A stretch of 9,045 nucleotides of DNA from Chloroflexota bacterium. Its GTDB lineage: Bacteria; Chloroflexota; Chloroflexia; Thermomicrobiales; UBA6265. The position numbers were made by a program, and so were the translations under genes. The stretch lies in assembly GCA_023392645.1 (NCBI GenBank), contig JAEVYR010000417.1, positions 1 through 9,045 of the forward strand, in the 5' to 3' direction. Position 1 is the first letter of the stretch, and every line of letters starts with the position of its first letter. A model generated the notes under the pieces. The model was given only the letters and a program-made list of their open reading frames with translations. It was not told the DNA's origin and ran no database searches. Shown here one piece after another: positions 1-6,145 of the stretch.

Positions 1-317
1 AGCACGACGCGGCCGGGGTAATTGCTGCCGATCCACATCACCTGCCCGGCGTGGACGGCGATCACCTCGGCACCGGCGGTGTCGGCGTTGGCGTCGCGGT
101 ACCAATCCTCCGCGGTATGCCACCAACCGGGGTTGAACCAGGTGTTTTCGCACGCAAAGCCATCACGGATGACGAAGCCGTCGCCTGGAGCGCCGCCGGG
201 CTCGCGAATCGGCAGCGACCATGCATTATCGCTGTCCTGCCGCGCCGTCGCGATCCCCGGCGCGACGGCGAGCGCCATCGCGCCGCCGATGAGCTGTCGC
301 CGGGAGATGGGCGTCAT
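1..317 (-). CDS. Exported M23-like (LytM-type) metallopeptidase, N-terminal part, runs off left edge
   Basis: The first 105 residues are visible and the C-terminus lies beyond the window. The ATG at 317 follows a strong ribosome binding site (AAGGAGGG, 326-333). Residues 5-25 form a twin-arginine type leader (SRRQLIGGA, then a hydrophobic stretch and a small-residue cleavage region near ATA/RQ), so the protein should be exported. After a short linker come a Trp-rich segment with HTAED (His67, Asp71), which matches the first HxxxD zinc-ligand pair of M23 peptidases, and then AGAEVIAVHAGQV and GSNYPGRVV, which resemble the beta-sheet strand 'V.A...G.V...G....G..V' of that fold. M23 enzymes cut peptide cross-links in peptidoglycan, or are inactive regulators of such cuts. 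The later HxH ligand is outside the window, so activity cannot be judged. It starts 132 bases after the permease gene, probably as a separate unit. Family assignment is fairly sure; substrate unknown. Confidence 0.72.
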   Translation of the reverse strand, partial: MTPISRRQLIGGAMALAVAPGIATARQDSDNAWSLPIREPGGAPGDGFVIRDGFACENTWFNPGWWHTAEDWYRDANADTAGAEVIAVHAGQVMWIGSNYPGRVV

Positions 318-325
318 GTCGCGGC

Positions 326-333
326 CCTCCTTG
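326..333 (-). promoter_or_regulatory. Ribosome binding site of the M23-like gene
   Basis: The minus strand reads CAAGGAGGGCCGCGACATG. The AAGGAGGG core is a near-perfect Shine-Dalgarno site eight bases before the ATG at 317. It fixes the start and supports the reality of this truncated gene. Confidence 0.7.
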
Positions 334-449
334 TGGCATCGGTTTCGGGGACTCGGGCTGCCTGCCCCCAGCATACTCTGCACGGGCACAGATCCGGCGT
401 TGGAGAGGCGCCCGCGCCGCAGGGCACGACGATCGCATCGCCCGAGGTG

Positions 450-1358
450 TCAGCCGTTCTCGTTGCGGAGTCGCGGGTCGAGGGCGTCGCGAAGACCGTC
501 CCCGAGGAGGTTGAACCCGAGCACCGTCAACGCGATCGCGATGCCGGGGAAGATCGCCGCCCACGGCGCGAGCTGGAGGAAGCCGTAGGAACTCGACACC
601 ATCGACCCCCAGGACGGCGACGGCGGCTTGTTGCCGAGTCCGAGAAAGGCCAGCGATGCCTCCGCCAGCACCGCATAGGCGAAGTTGAGCGAAGCGTGAA
701 CGATCAGCGGCGCGGTCACATTCGGCAACACGTGCCGCCACATCACCCGGGGCGTCGAATTGCCGACCGAGATCGCCGCCTCGACGTAGGTCGTGCGTCG
801 CACCGTCAACACCGAGCCGCGAATCACCCGCATGAAGGTCGGCGCGTTGACGATGCCGATCGCGATCATCACGTTTCCGAGCGAGTTGCCGAGCATCGCC
901 ATGATCGCGATCGCCAGCAGGATCGTCGGGAACGAATAGAGCACATCCATCAGCAACGATGAGATGTTGTCGATCCAGCCGCCGAAGTACCCGGCCACCA
1001 GCCCGATCGCGATGCCGATCAGCGCGGAGATGCCGACCGCGATCACGCCGACCTGGAACGAGATGCGCGCGCCATACAGCAACCGGCTGAAGATGTCGCG
1101 ACCGAACTCGTCGTTGCCGAACCAGAACTTCGCGCTCGGTCCCTGCAACCGATACTCGGGGAACTGCTCGGTCGCGCCGTTCGGCGCCACAAACGGCCCG
1201 ATGATGGCGACAATCGCGAAGAACCCGACAATCACCAGGCCGATCACGGCGAGCCGTTGCCGCAGCACGCCCGCCCAGAGGCCACGGCGCTTGCTTCCGC
1301 CATGCCCGTTGTCTTCGATCGCGCTGGAGGCGAGGACCACCGATTCAGTTTTCGCCAT
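450..1358 (-). CDS. Peptide-type ABC transporter permease, DppC/OppC family
   Basis: This 302-residue inner-membrane protein is one half of the channel of a dipeptide/oligopeptide/nickel-class ABC importer. Residues 1-25 are a polar cytoplasmic tail. Residues 26-58 are the conserved N-terminal OppC segment with the first membrane helix. Residues 81-100 (GNDEFGRDIFSRLLYGARIS) are the family signature before the core domain. About five further helices follow. The EAA loop that docks onto the ATPase is at residues 183-203 (EAAISVGN...HVLPN), and GLGNKPPSPSWG at 230-241 is also typical of DppC. The protein ends in the usual DALDPRLR motif. Length is normal for the family. It starts 49 bases after the DppB-type gene with a plausible AGGGG site nine bases before the ATG, so the two are co-transcribed and should form a heterodimer. 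The substrate cannot be read from the permease. Confidence 0.95.
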   Translation of the reverse strand: MAKTESVVLASSAIEDNGHGGSKRRGLWAGVLRQRLAVIGLVIVGFFAIVAIIGPFVAPNGATEQFPEYRLQGPSAKFWFGNDEFGRDIFSRLLYGARISFQVGVIAVGISALIGIAIGLVAGYFGGWIDNISSLLMDVLYSFPTILLAIAIMAMLGNSLGNVMIAIGIVNAPTFMRVIRGSVLTVRRTTYVEAAISVGNSTPRVMWRHVLPNVTAPLIVHASLNFAYAVLAEASLAFLGLGNKPPSPSWGSMVSSSYGFLQLAPWAAIFPGIAIALTVLGFNLLGDGLRDALDPRLRNENG

Positions 1359-1407
1359 CGCCGCCGTCCCCTCGCTCCGGGTTGCATGCTCGCATCGTCG
1401 CGCTCCC

Positions 1408-2358
1408 CTACCGCGTCCGCAGGCGCGGATCGAGGAAGGCGTAGGTGATGTCCACGATGAGGCTGACGATGACGAAGATCGTCGCCATCACCAGCACGAC
1501 ACTCTGCACCACCGGGTAGTCGCGGTTGGAGATCGCCTCGTAGATGTACCGGCCGACCCCCGGCAACCCGAAGATCTGCTCGACGATGACGGTGCCGCCC
1601 AACAGGGCCGCGACCTGGATGCCGGCGATCGTGAGGATGGGGATGCCCGCGTTCGGCAGGATATGACGCAGGAGCACCCGACGCTGCGGCAGCCCCTTGG
1701 CCCGGGCGACGCGGACGTACTCCTGCCCGACCACCTCCAGCACCGACGAGCGTGTGAACCGCATCAGGATCGCCATGAAGGGCAGGGCGAGGCTGATCGC
1801 CGGGAGAATCATCGTCTTTAGGTTTTCCACCGGGTCTTCCGTGAACGGCGTATAGCCAACCGGCGGCAGCCAACGCAGCTTGAACGAGAAGATCAACACC
1901 AGCACGGTCGCGAGCAGGAAGTTCGGCACCGAAATGCCGATCATGGTGAACCCGGTCGTCATCCAGTCGAAGCGCGTGTTGCGCCGCATCGCCGCCGCCA
2001 CGCCGAGCACGAGCGCCGGGATCGCGCCGATGATCGCCGCGAGGATGGTCAGCTCGGCGGTCACCGGCAGGCGCAACCCCAGCTCCTGCGTCAGCGGGCG
2101 CTTGGTCCGCAACGACGCGCCGAGGTCGCCCTGCACCACATGGCCCATCCACTTCAGGTATTGCACCGGCAGCGATTGATCGAGCCCGTAGGAGCGGCGG
2201 ATGTTCTCGATCTGCTCCGGCGTCGCGCGCTGGTCGAAACCGATCAGCACGCGCACCGGATCGCCGGGGATCGAGCGTACGATGATGAAGGTGACCAGCG
2301 ACACCCCGATCAGGATCGGGATCATCAGCAGTACCCGGTTGATGATGAACTTCAGCAT
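1408..2358 (-). CDS. Peptide-type ABC transporter permease, DppB/OppB family
   Basis: This 316-residue inner-membrane permease is the partner of the DppC-type protein that follows. The N-terminal helix (residues 8-28) is followed by the extracytoplasmic stretch PGDPVRVLIG and a YGLDQSLPVQYLKW segment, which are characteristic of DppB. The core has about five more helices. The EAA loop for ATPase contact lies at residues 214-236 (YVRVARAKGLPQRR...ILPN). FGLPGVGRY and the terminal AFLDPRLR are also family signatures. Length is normal. The ATG at 2358 lies 33 bases after the stop of the solute-binding protein gene, so they belong to one operon. The ribosome site is weak (GGGCGAGCGG), which may mean partial translational coupling to the upstream gene. 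The stop is TAG. Confidence 0.95.
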   Translation of the reverse strand: MLKFIINRVLLMIPILIGVSLVTFIIVRSIPGDPVRVLIGFDQRATPEQIENIRRSYGLDQSLPVQYLKWMGHVVQGDLGASLRTKRPLTQELGLRLPVTAELTILAAIIGAIPALVLGVAAAMRRNTRFDWMTTGFTMIGISVPNFLLATVLVLIFSFKLRWLPPVGYTPFTEDPVENLKTMILPAISLALPFMAILMRFTRSSVLEVVGQEYVRVARAKGLPQRRVLLRHILPNAGIPILTIAGIQVAALLGGTVIVEQIFGLPGVGRYIYEAISNRDYPVVQSVVLVMATIFVIVSLIVDITYAFLDPRLRTR

Positions 2359-2391
2359 CCGCTCGCCCGATCCATCGTGCCGGTCCGGCCG

Positions 2392-3975
2392 CTAGCTTTC
2401 GTCGATCCAGGCGTCGCGCGCGCCCCGCATGCTCTGCGAGAGGTAGTGCGTCCAGCCCTTGACCCGGTCGCCGACACCCTCGTTGCCGCGGGAGGTGAAC
2501 AGGTTCACCCACGGCGCGTCCTGCACGACCATGTCCTGGATCTTCCGGTAAATCTCGGCCCGCGCCTCCTGGTCCTGGGTCGCCAGGCCGTCGGCGATGA
2601 GTTGGTCCATCTCGGGACTGCTGTAGCCGGCGGTGTTGTTCGGCTCATCGCTGCCGAACGACTGCTGCACCATGTCGTTCGGGTCCTGATAGCCGACCGA
2701 GCCCATCACGGCGATGTCGAAATCGTAGTCATAGTACCGCGCGATGTAGATCGCGTTTTCCTCCTGCTCGATCTCCGACTCGATCCCCATCTGCCGCAAC
2801 TGCTCCTGCACCACGACCGACGTGTTGGAGAGGTAGGAGTACTGCGCCCAGGTCAGCAGGCCAATCACCTGATCCGAGGGCCAGCCGAGCTCCTGCAGCG
2901 TCGCCGTGGCCGCCTCCGGGTCGCCGTCGCCGGGCAGCTCGGGATAGCCGAACCAGAACGTCTCCGGGAAGATGCCGAGCAGCGGATCGCCGTGCCCGAA
3001 GACCGCCGCGTCGATGATGGGCTGGCGCTGGATGCCGCTGGCGATCGCCTGGCGAATCTCGGGGCGGTCGAAGGGCTCCCGGCGCGTGTTGAAGACGAAC
3101 CAGCGCAGGTTCGTCGTGGTGCCGCCTTCCAACCGGACACCGTCGCTCTGCTCGATAATCTCGTAGTCCTTGTGCGGCGCCTGCTCGATGACATCGACCG
3201 TGCCCGACACGAGCGCCGTGGTGCGGGCGGTGTCGTCGGGGATGATCTGCAATTCGAGCTCATCGACATACGGCTTCGGCGCGTTCCAGTAATCTGGATT
3301 GCGCTCATAGGTCACGGCCGTGTTGGGCACGTATTCGATGAACTTGAACGGCCCGGTGCCGACCATCGTCTGGCTCAGGCCGCCCTCGGCCTCGACCGCT
3401 TCCTGCGGCACGATCACGAACCCGCGCCGGCAGAGCCCCTGCAGGAACGAGGCGTTCGCCTCGGTGAGCGTGAACACCACCGTCGCGGCGTCCGTCGCCT
3501 CGACCGTGTCGAGATCTTCGAGATAGGTGACGTATGGCGACGCCGTGTCCGGGTTTCGCACCCGGTCGAAGGTGTAGACGACATCGTCCGCGGTCATCTC
3601 GCGGCCGTTGTGGAACAGCACGCCCTGGCGAATCTTGAAGGTGAGGGTCAGCCCGTCGTCGGAAATCTCCCATGACTCCGCCAGCGCCGCCTGCGGGAGC
3701 AGGTCGGGCCCCTCCTGCACCAGCCCCTCGTAGACCATGTCGGTGGCGACCTGCGCCGCGTTCAGCGTCGACAGGTGCGGGTCCAGCTCGGTCGGGTCGC
3801 CCTGCACGCCGATCTTGAGGGTGCCGCCCGAGACCGGCTCCCCCTCGTCAGCGTCCTGCGCGGCGGCCGGGAACGGAGCGAGGGCCGCCGTGGCGACCAG
3901 TCCCGCGCCGATCACGAGCTCGCGTCGATCCATCGTGCCCCGGGTCACCATGCGTTCCAATCGATCCGCCTTCAT
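2392..3975 (-). CDS. Extracellular solute-binding protein family 5 (DppA/OppA type), copy 1, adjacent to its permeases
   Basis: This 527-residue periplasmic/extracytoplasmic receptor delivers peptides or similar ligands to the DppB/DppC-type channel encoded next to it. Residues 1-39 are an export leader with an RR pair at 17-18 (MDRRELVIGAG) and an AAA|QD cleavage site. The mature protein opens with the SBP_bac_5 start GTLKIGVQGDPTELDPH and has DDGLTLTFKIRQGVLFHNG, the A.DVVYTFDR stretch, MVGTGPFKF, TARTTALV, FNTRREPFDRPE and QEQLRQMGIESE. There is no lipobox cysteine. Starts further upstream are possible (frame open to 4026), but the ATG at 3975 has GGGGAGGG six bases upstream, whereas the ATG at 3981 touches that site. 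It shares long identical motifs with the two other binding proteins here. The stop is TAG, 33 bases before the permease. The ligand is unknown. Confidence 0.94.
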   Translation of the reverse strand: MKADRLERMVTRGTMDRRELVIGAGLVATAALAPFPAAAQDADEGEPVSGGTLKIGVQGDPTELDPHLSTLNAAQVATDMVYEGLVQEGPDLLPQAALAESWEISDDGLTLTFKIRQGVLFHNGREMTADDVVYTFDRVRNPDTASPYVTYLEDLDTVEATDAATVVFTLTEANASFLQGLCRRGFVIVPQEAVEAEGGLSQTMVGTGPFKFIEYVPNTAVTYERNPDYWNAPKPYVDELELQIIPDDTARTTALVSGTVDVIEQAPHKDYEIIEQSDGVRLEGGTTTNLRWFVFNTRREPFDRPEIRQAIASGIQRQPIIDAAVFGHGDPLLGIFPETFWFGYPELPGDGDPEAATATLQELGWPSDQVIGLLTWAQYSYLSNTSVVVQEQLRQMGIESEIEQEENAIYIARYYDYDFDIAVMGSVGYQDPNDMVQQSFGSDEPNNTAGYSSPEMDQLIADGLATQDQEARAEIYRKIQDMVVQDAPWVNLFTSRGNEGVGDRVKGWTHYLSQSMRGARDAWIDES

Positions 3976-3981
3976 CTCCAT

Positions 3982-3989
3982 CCCTCCCC
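3982..3989 (-). promoter_or_regulatory. Ribosome binding site that decides the copy 1 start
   Basis: The minus strand reads GGGGAGGGATGGAGATGAAG. The GGGGAGGG core lies six bases before the second ATG (3975) but directly abuts the first ATG (3981). This favours the shorter product beginning MKADR. Confidence 0.55.
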
Positions 3990-4050
3990 AATTGCCGTCG
4001 ACAGCTCTACCAGTGCCTGACTGCATTCAATCATGGTTCGCGGGCGCTGT

Positions 4051-4096
4051 CGTCATGGCGCGCGATGGAGGAGCCGGCGTCAGGCCGTCCATGACG
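4051..4096. repeat. Inverted repeat between binding-protein copies 2 and 1
   Basis: CGTCATGG (4051-4058) is the exact reverse complement of CCATGACG (4089-4096), with a 30-base spacer. It lies in the 153-base gap after the stop of copy 2 and before the start of copy 1. It has no following T-run in either direction, so it is not a clear intrinsic terminator. It could be a weak RNA stem that separates or stabilises transcripts, or it could be chance in GC-rich DNA. Confidence 0.3.
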
Positions 4097-4128
4097 ATGC
4101 GACGCAGGTCGCGAAGCAGACCGCGGCC

Positions 4129-5709
4129 CTACGACTCCAGCCAGGTTTCCGCCAGCCCGAACAAGCCTCCGCTCAGGTAGTGCGTGAATCCCTGAACCCG
4201 CGCCGACGCGCCCTCGAACGACGACGACGTGTAGAGGTTGATCCACGGCGCGTCGTCGATGATCAGTTGCTGGATCTCCTGATAGATGCCGGCGCGCTCG
4301 TCGCGATCCTGGGTGCTCAGACCTCGGTCGATCAGGGCGTCCATGTCGGCATTGGCGTACCCCGAGGTGTTGTTGGCCTCACCGGAATAGAAGTTTTGCT
4401 GGATGAAGTCGTTGGGGTCGACGTAGCCCGCCGCGCCCATCACGACCATGTCGAAATCGAAGGTGTAAAAGCGCTCGATGAGCGTCGCGTTCTCCTGCGG
4501 GTCGATCTCCGCGTCGATCCCCATCTGGCGCAACTGCTCCTGCACCACGATCGAGCTGCTCGACAGGAAGTCGTACTGCGACCAGGTCAGCAGACCCGGC
4601 GCGAACCCGTCCGGAAGCCCCAGGCTGGCCAGATCGGCCGCGGCGCCCTCGGGGTCAGCGGCTGGAATCTCGCCCTGATACCCGAACCAGAACGTCTCCG
4701 GATACATGCCGAGCAGTGGCTCGCCGTAGCCGAACACGGCCGCGTCGATGATCGGCTGGCGATCGATGCCCTTGGCGATGGCCCGCCGCACCTCCGGCCG
4801 GTCGAACGGCTCGCGCCGCGTGTTGAACACGATCCAGCGCAGGTTGGTGGTCTGCCCGCCGACCAGGCGAATCCCGTCCATGCCCTCCAGCAGCTCGATA
4901 TCCTTGTGAGGCACGGCCTCGATCAGGTCGACCGCGCCCTGCACCAGCGCCGTCGTGCGGGCCGTGTCGTCCGGCACGATCTGGAGCTCGACGCCGTCAA
5001 GGTACGGTTTGGGCGCATCCCAGTAGCCGGCATTTCTCCCAAGCACGACGGAGGTGTTGGGGACGTAGCTGGTGAAGGTGAACGGCCCGGTGCCGACCAT
5101 CGTCTGGCTCAGGCCGCCCTCGGCCTCGACCGCCTCCCGCGGCACGACGACGAGCCCGCGCCGGCCGAGCGCGGCCAGGAACGAGGCATCCGGCGCGTTC
5201 AGCGAGATGACGACGGTGCGGTCGTCGGGCGCCACGATGCCAGCGATGCGCGCCGTGTACGGCGACCACGGCGACGCGGTGTCCGGGCTCATCACCCGCT
5301 CGATACTGTAGACCACATCGCCGGCGACCAGCGCCCGGCCGTTGTGGAAGGTCACCCCGTCGCGCAGGTCGAAGGTATAGGTGAGCCCATCGTCGGAGAT
5401 GGTCCAGGCGGTCGCCAGCGACGGTTGCGGCACGAGGTCCGGCCCGATTCGCACGAGCCCCTCGTAGACGAGATCCGCCACCAGCTCGGTCGCCGCCAGA
5501 TTGGACAGGTGCGGGTCCAGCTCGGTGGGATCGCCCTGCACGCCTGCCTTGAGGGTGCTGCCGGGCACCGGGGTGGCGTCCGCGGCCGCCGGCGTCGCCT
5601 CCTGTGCCGAAACCCGCGACCCCAACGTCGCCATCGCCGCCAGGCTCGCGCCCCCGACGAACGCGCGCCGATCGATCATTCCGCCCTTGCCGCCAGCTCC
5701 CAATCGCAT
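4129..5709 (-). CDS. Extracellular solute-binding protein family 5 (DppA/OppA type), copy 2
   Basis: This intact 526-residue binding protein is a close paralogue of copy 1. The leader has an RR pair at residues 14-15 (MIDRRAFVGGAS) and a VSA|QE cleavage site near residue 35, followed by an Ala/Thr/Pro-rich linker (EATPAAADATPVPG). The SBP_bac_5 body carries GVQGDPTELDPH, ISDDGLTYTFDLRDG, TFHNGRALVAGDVVYS, MVGTGPFTF, TARTTALV, FNTRREPFDRPE and QEQLRQMGIDAE. A GGAG site at 5717-5720 lies four bases before the ATG at 5712 and seven before the ATG at 5709, so the second is preferred; a TTG at 5739 is open in frame but less likely. It ends in TAG, 153 bases before copy 1. That gap allows co-transcription but does not prove it. 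It probably uses the same downstream channel with a different or overlapping ligand range. Confidence 0.93.
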   Translation of the reverse strand: MRLGAGGKGGMIDRRAFVGGASLAAMATLGSRVSAQEATPAAADATPVPGSTLKAGVQGDPTELDPHLSNLAATELVADLVYEGLVRIGPDLVPQPSLATAWTISDDGLTYTFDLRDGVTFHNGRALVAGDVVYSIERVMSPDTASPWSPYTARIAGIVAPDDRTVVISLNAPDASFLAALGRRGLVVVPREAVEAEGGLSQTMVGTGPFTFTSYVPNTSVVLGRNAGYWDAPKPYLDGVELQIVPDDTARTTALVQGAVDLIEAVPHKDIELLEGMDGIRLVGGQTTNLRWIVFNTRREPFDRPEVRRAIAKGIDRQPIIDAAVFGYGEPLLGMYPETFWFGYQGEIPAADPEGAAADLASLGLPDGFAPGLLTWSQYDFLSSSSIVVQEQLRQMGIDAEIDPQENATLIERFYTFDFDMVVMGAAGYVDPNDFIQQNFYSGEANNTSGYANADMDALIDRGLSTQDRDERAGIYQEIQQLIIDDAPWINLYTSSSFEGASARVQGFTHYLSGGLFGLAETWLES

Positions 5710-5735
5710 CATGTCACTCCATCGCGAAAAGACAG

Positions 5736-5754
5736 TCAATCATGCTGTCATTGA
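5736..5754. promoter_or_regulatory. Imperfect dyad just upstream of copy 2, possible operator
   Basis: TCAATCATGCTGTCATTGA has TCAAT/ATTGA outer arms and six of nine matching pairs. Its left half, TCAATCATG, also occurs upstream of copy 1 at 4027-4035. The position, 27-45 bases before the copy 2 start, would suit a repressor site. The match is modest, so this is only a candidate. Confidence 0.25.
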
Positions 5755-5802
5755 ACCATGGCGCCGGCGAGTGACTGTTCGGGGATCCGGAAGGGAGGAG
5801 GG

Positions 5803-5820
5803 GTATGGGACGTCTCATAC
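5803..5820. promoter_or_regulatory. 18-bp near-perfect palindrome upstream of copy 2
   Basis: GTATGGGACGTCTCATAC is a dyad centred on GACGTC with one mismatched pair (G5808/T5815), so eight of nine pairs match. It has no loop, which is the shape of a dimeric regulator's binding site rather than a terminator. It lies about 95-110 bases before the copy 2 start. It could also be part of a dispersed repeat. Confidence 0.35.
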
Positions 5821-5854
5821 GACATCCGGGCGAATCGTTGAGGAAATGCTCGTA

Positions 5855-5877
5855 CGGGAGGGGACAAGCCCCTCCCG
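5855..5877. repeat. Perfect 9-bp stem-loop
   Basis: CGGGAGGGG and CCCCTCCCG form a perfect nine-base-pair stem around the five-base loop ACAAG. No T-run follows on either strand, so it is not a standard intrinsic terminator. It may be a dispersed intergenic hairpin or an RNA-stabilising stem. Confidence 0.6.
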
Positions 5878-5961
5878 CGTGTGGCCGCCCGTCCCCCCAT
5901 CAGCGCATCGCCGAGTGATCACCCGGATTCCGTCTCATTCTCCGTGGGGAGGTTGTCGCGA

Positions 5962-5995
5962 CTTCGCCCACATCGCGATCGCGGTGTGGGCGAAG
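5962..5995. repeat. 34-base continuous dyad with 11-bp perfect outer arms
   Basis: CTTCGCCCACA (5962-5972) is the exact complement of TGTGGGCGAAG (5985-5995). The centre is itself a perfect palindrome, CGCGATCGCG (5974-5983). The only non-Watson-Crick position is T5973/G5984, which would be a wobble in RNA. The whole forms an almost uninterrupted stem or cruciform. It has no T-run. It looks like the core of a dispersed intergenic palindromic element. Confidence 0.65.
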
Positions 5996-6052
5996 GCATC
6001 CGGATTTACGGATTGCTGCGCGTCCTGGAGTGACGATCGAGCGTTGGCACGT

Positions 6053-6116
6053 GGCCCGAGCCCGGCCATACTTCGGCTCCGGGGCTTCGCCCCTGCGCTC
6101 AGCACAGGCTCGGGCC
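6053..6116. repeat. Two-level stem-loop just after the copy 3 stop
   Basis: GGCCCGAGCC (6053-6062) pairs perfectly with GGCTCGGGCC (6107-6116). Inside it, GGGGC (6081-6085) pairs with GCCCC (6089-6093) around a three-base loop. CCCGGCC (6061-6067) can also pair with GGCCGGG (6113-6119), giving an alternative fold. It begins about 30 bases after the copy 3 stop on the minus strand, where a transcript end would be expected. There is no U-tract, so termination here, if any, would be non-canonical. Confidence 0.45.
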
Positions 6117-6145
6117 GGGCCCACCAGTCGCCCCGGGCCGGCTGG

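Larger units (their letters stand above)
5710..6145. other. Gene-free intergenic stretch rich in inverted repeats
   Basis: About 430 bases lie between the stop of the broken copy 3 gene and the start of copy 2. I see no gene with a ribosome site or a recognisable protein in either direction; the frames that stay open here are chance products of GC-rich DNA. The stretch holds four separate dyads (listed individually) that lie end to end. Such a composition fits one or more dispersed intergenic repeat elements plus the 5' control region of copy 2. No convincing -35/-10 pair stands out, and no tRNA or riboswitch fold is recognised. Confidence 0.6.

Noticed and set aside
2140..3675. Long plus-strand open frames opposite copies 1 and 2 (also 4033-5754).
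   Set aside because: They oppose clear SBP_bac_5 genes, have low-complexity charged products, and resemble each other only because the genes they oppose are paralogues.
5679..5739. Alternative starts for copy 2 at TTG 5739 or ATG 5679.
   Set aside because: TTG 5739 has no ribosome site and lengthens the leader needlessly. ATG 5679 has only a weak purine stretch, whereas ATG 5709 has GGAG seven bases upstream.
5855..6116. Intrinsic terminators or a CRISPR array in the intergenic stretch.
   Set aside because: The stems are not followed by T-runs in either direction, and no repeat recurs at regular spacing with unique spacers.
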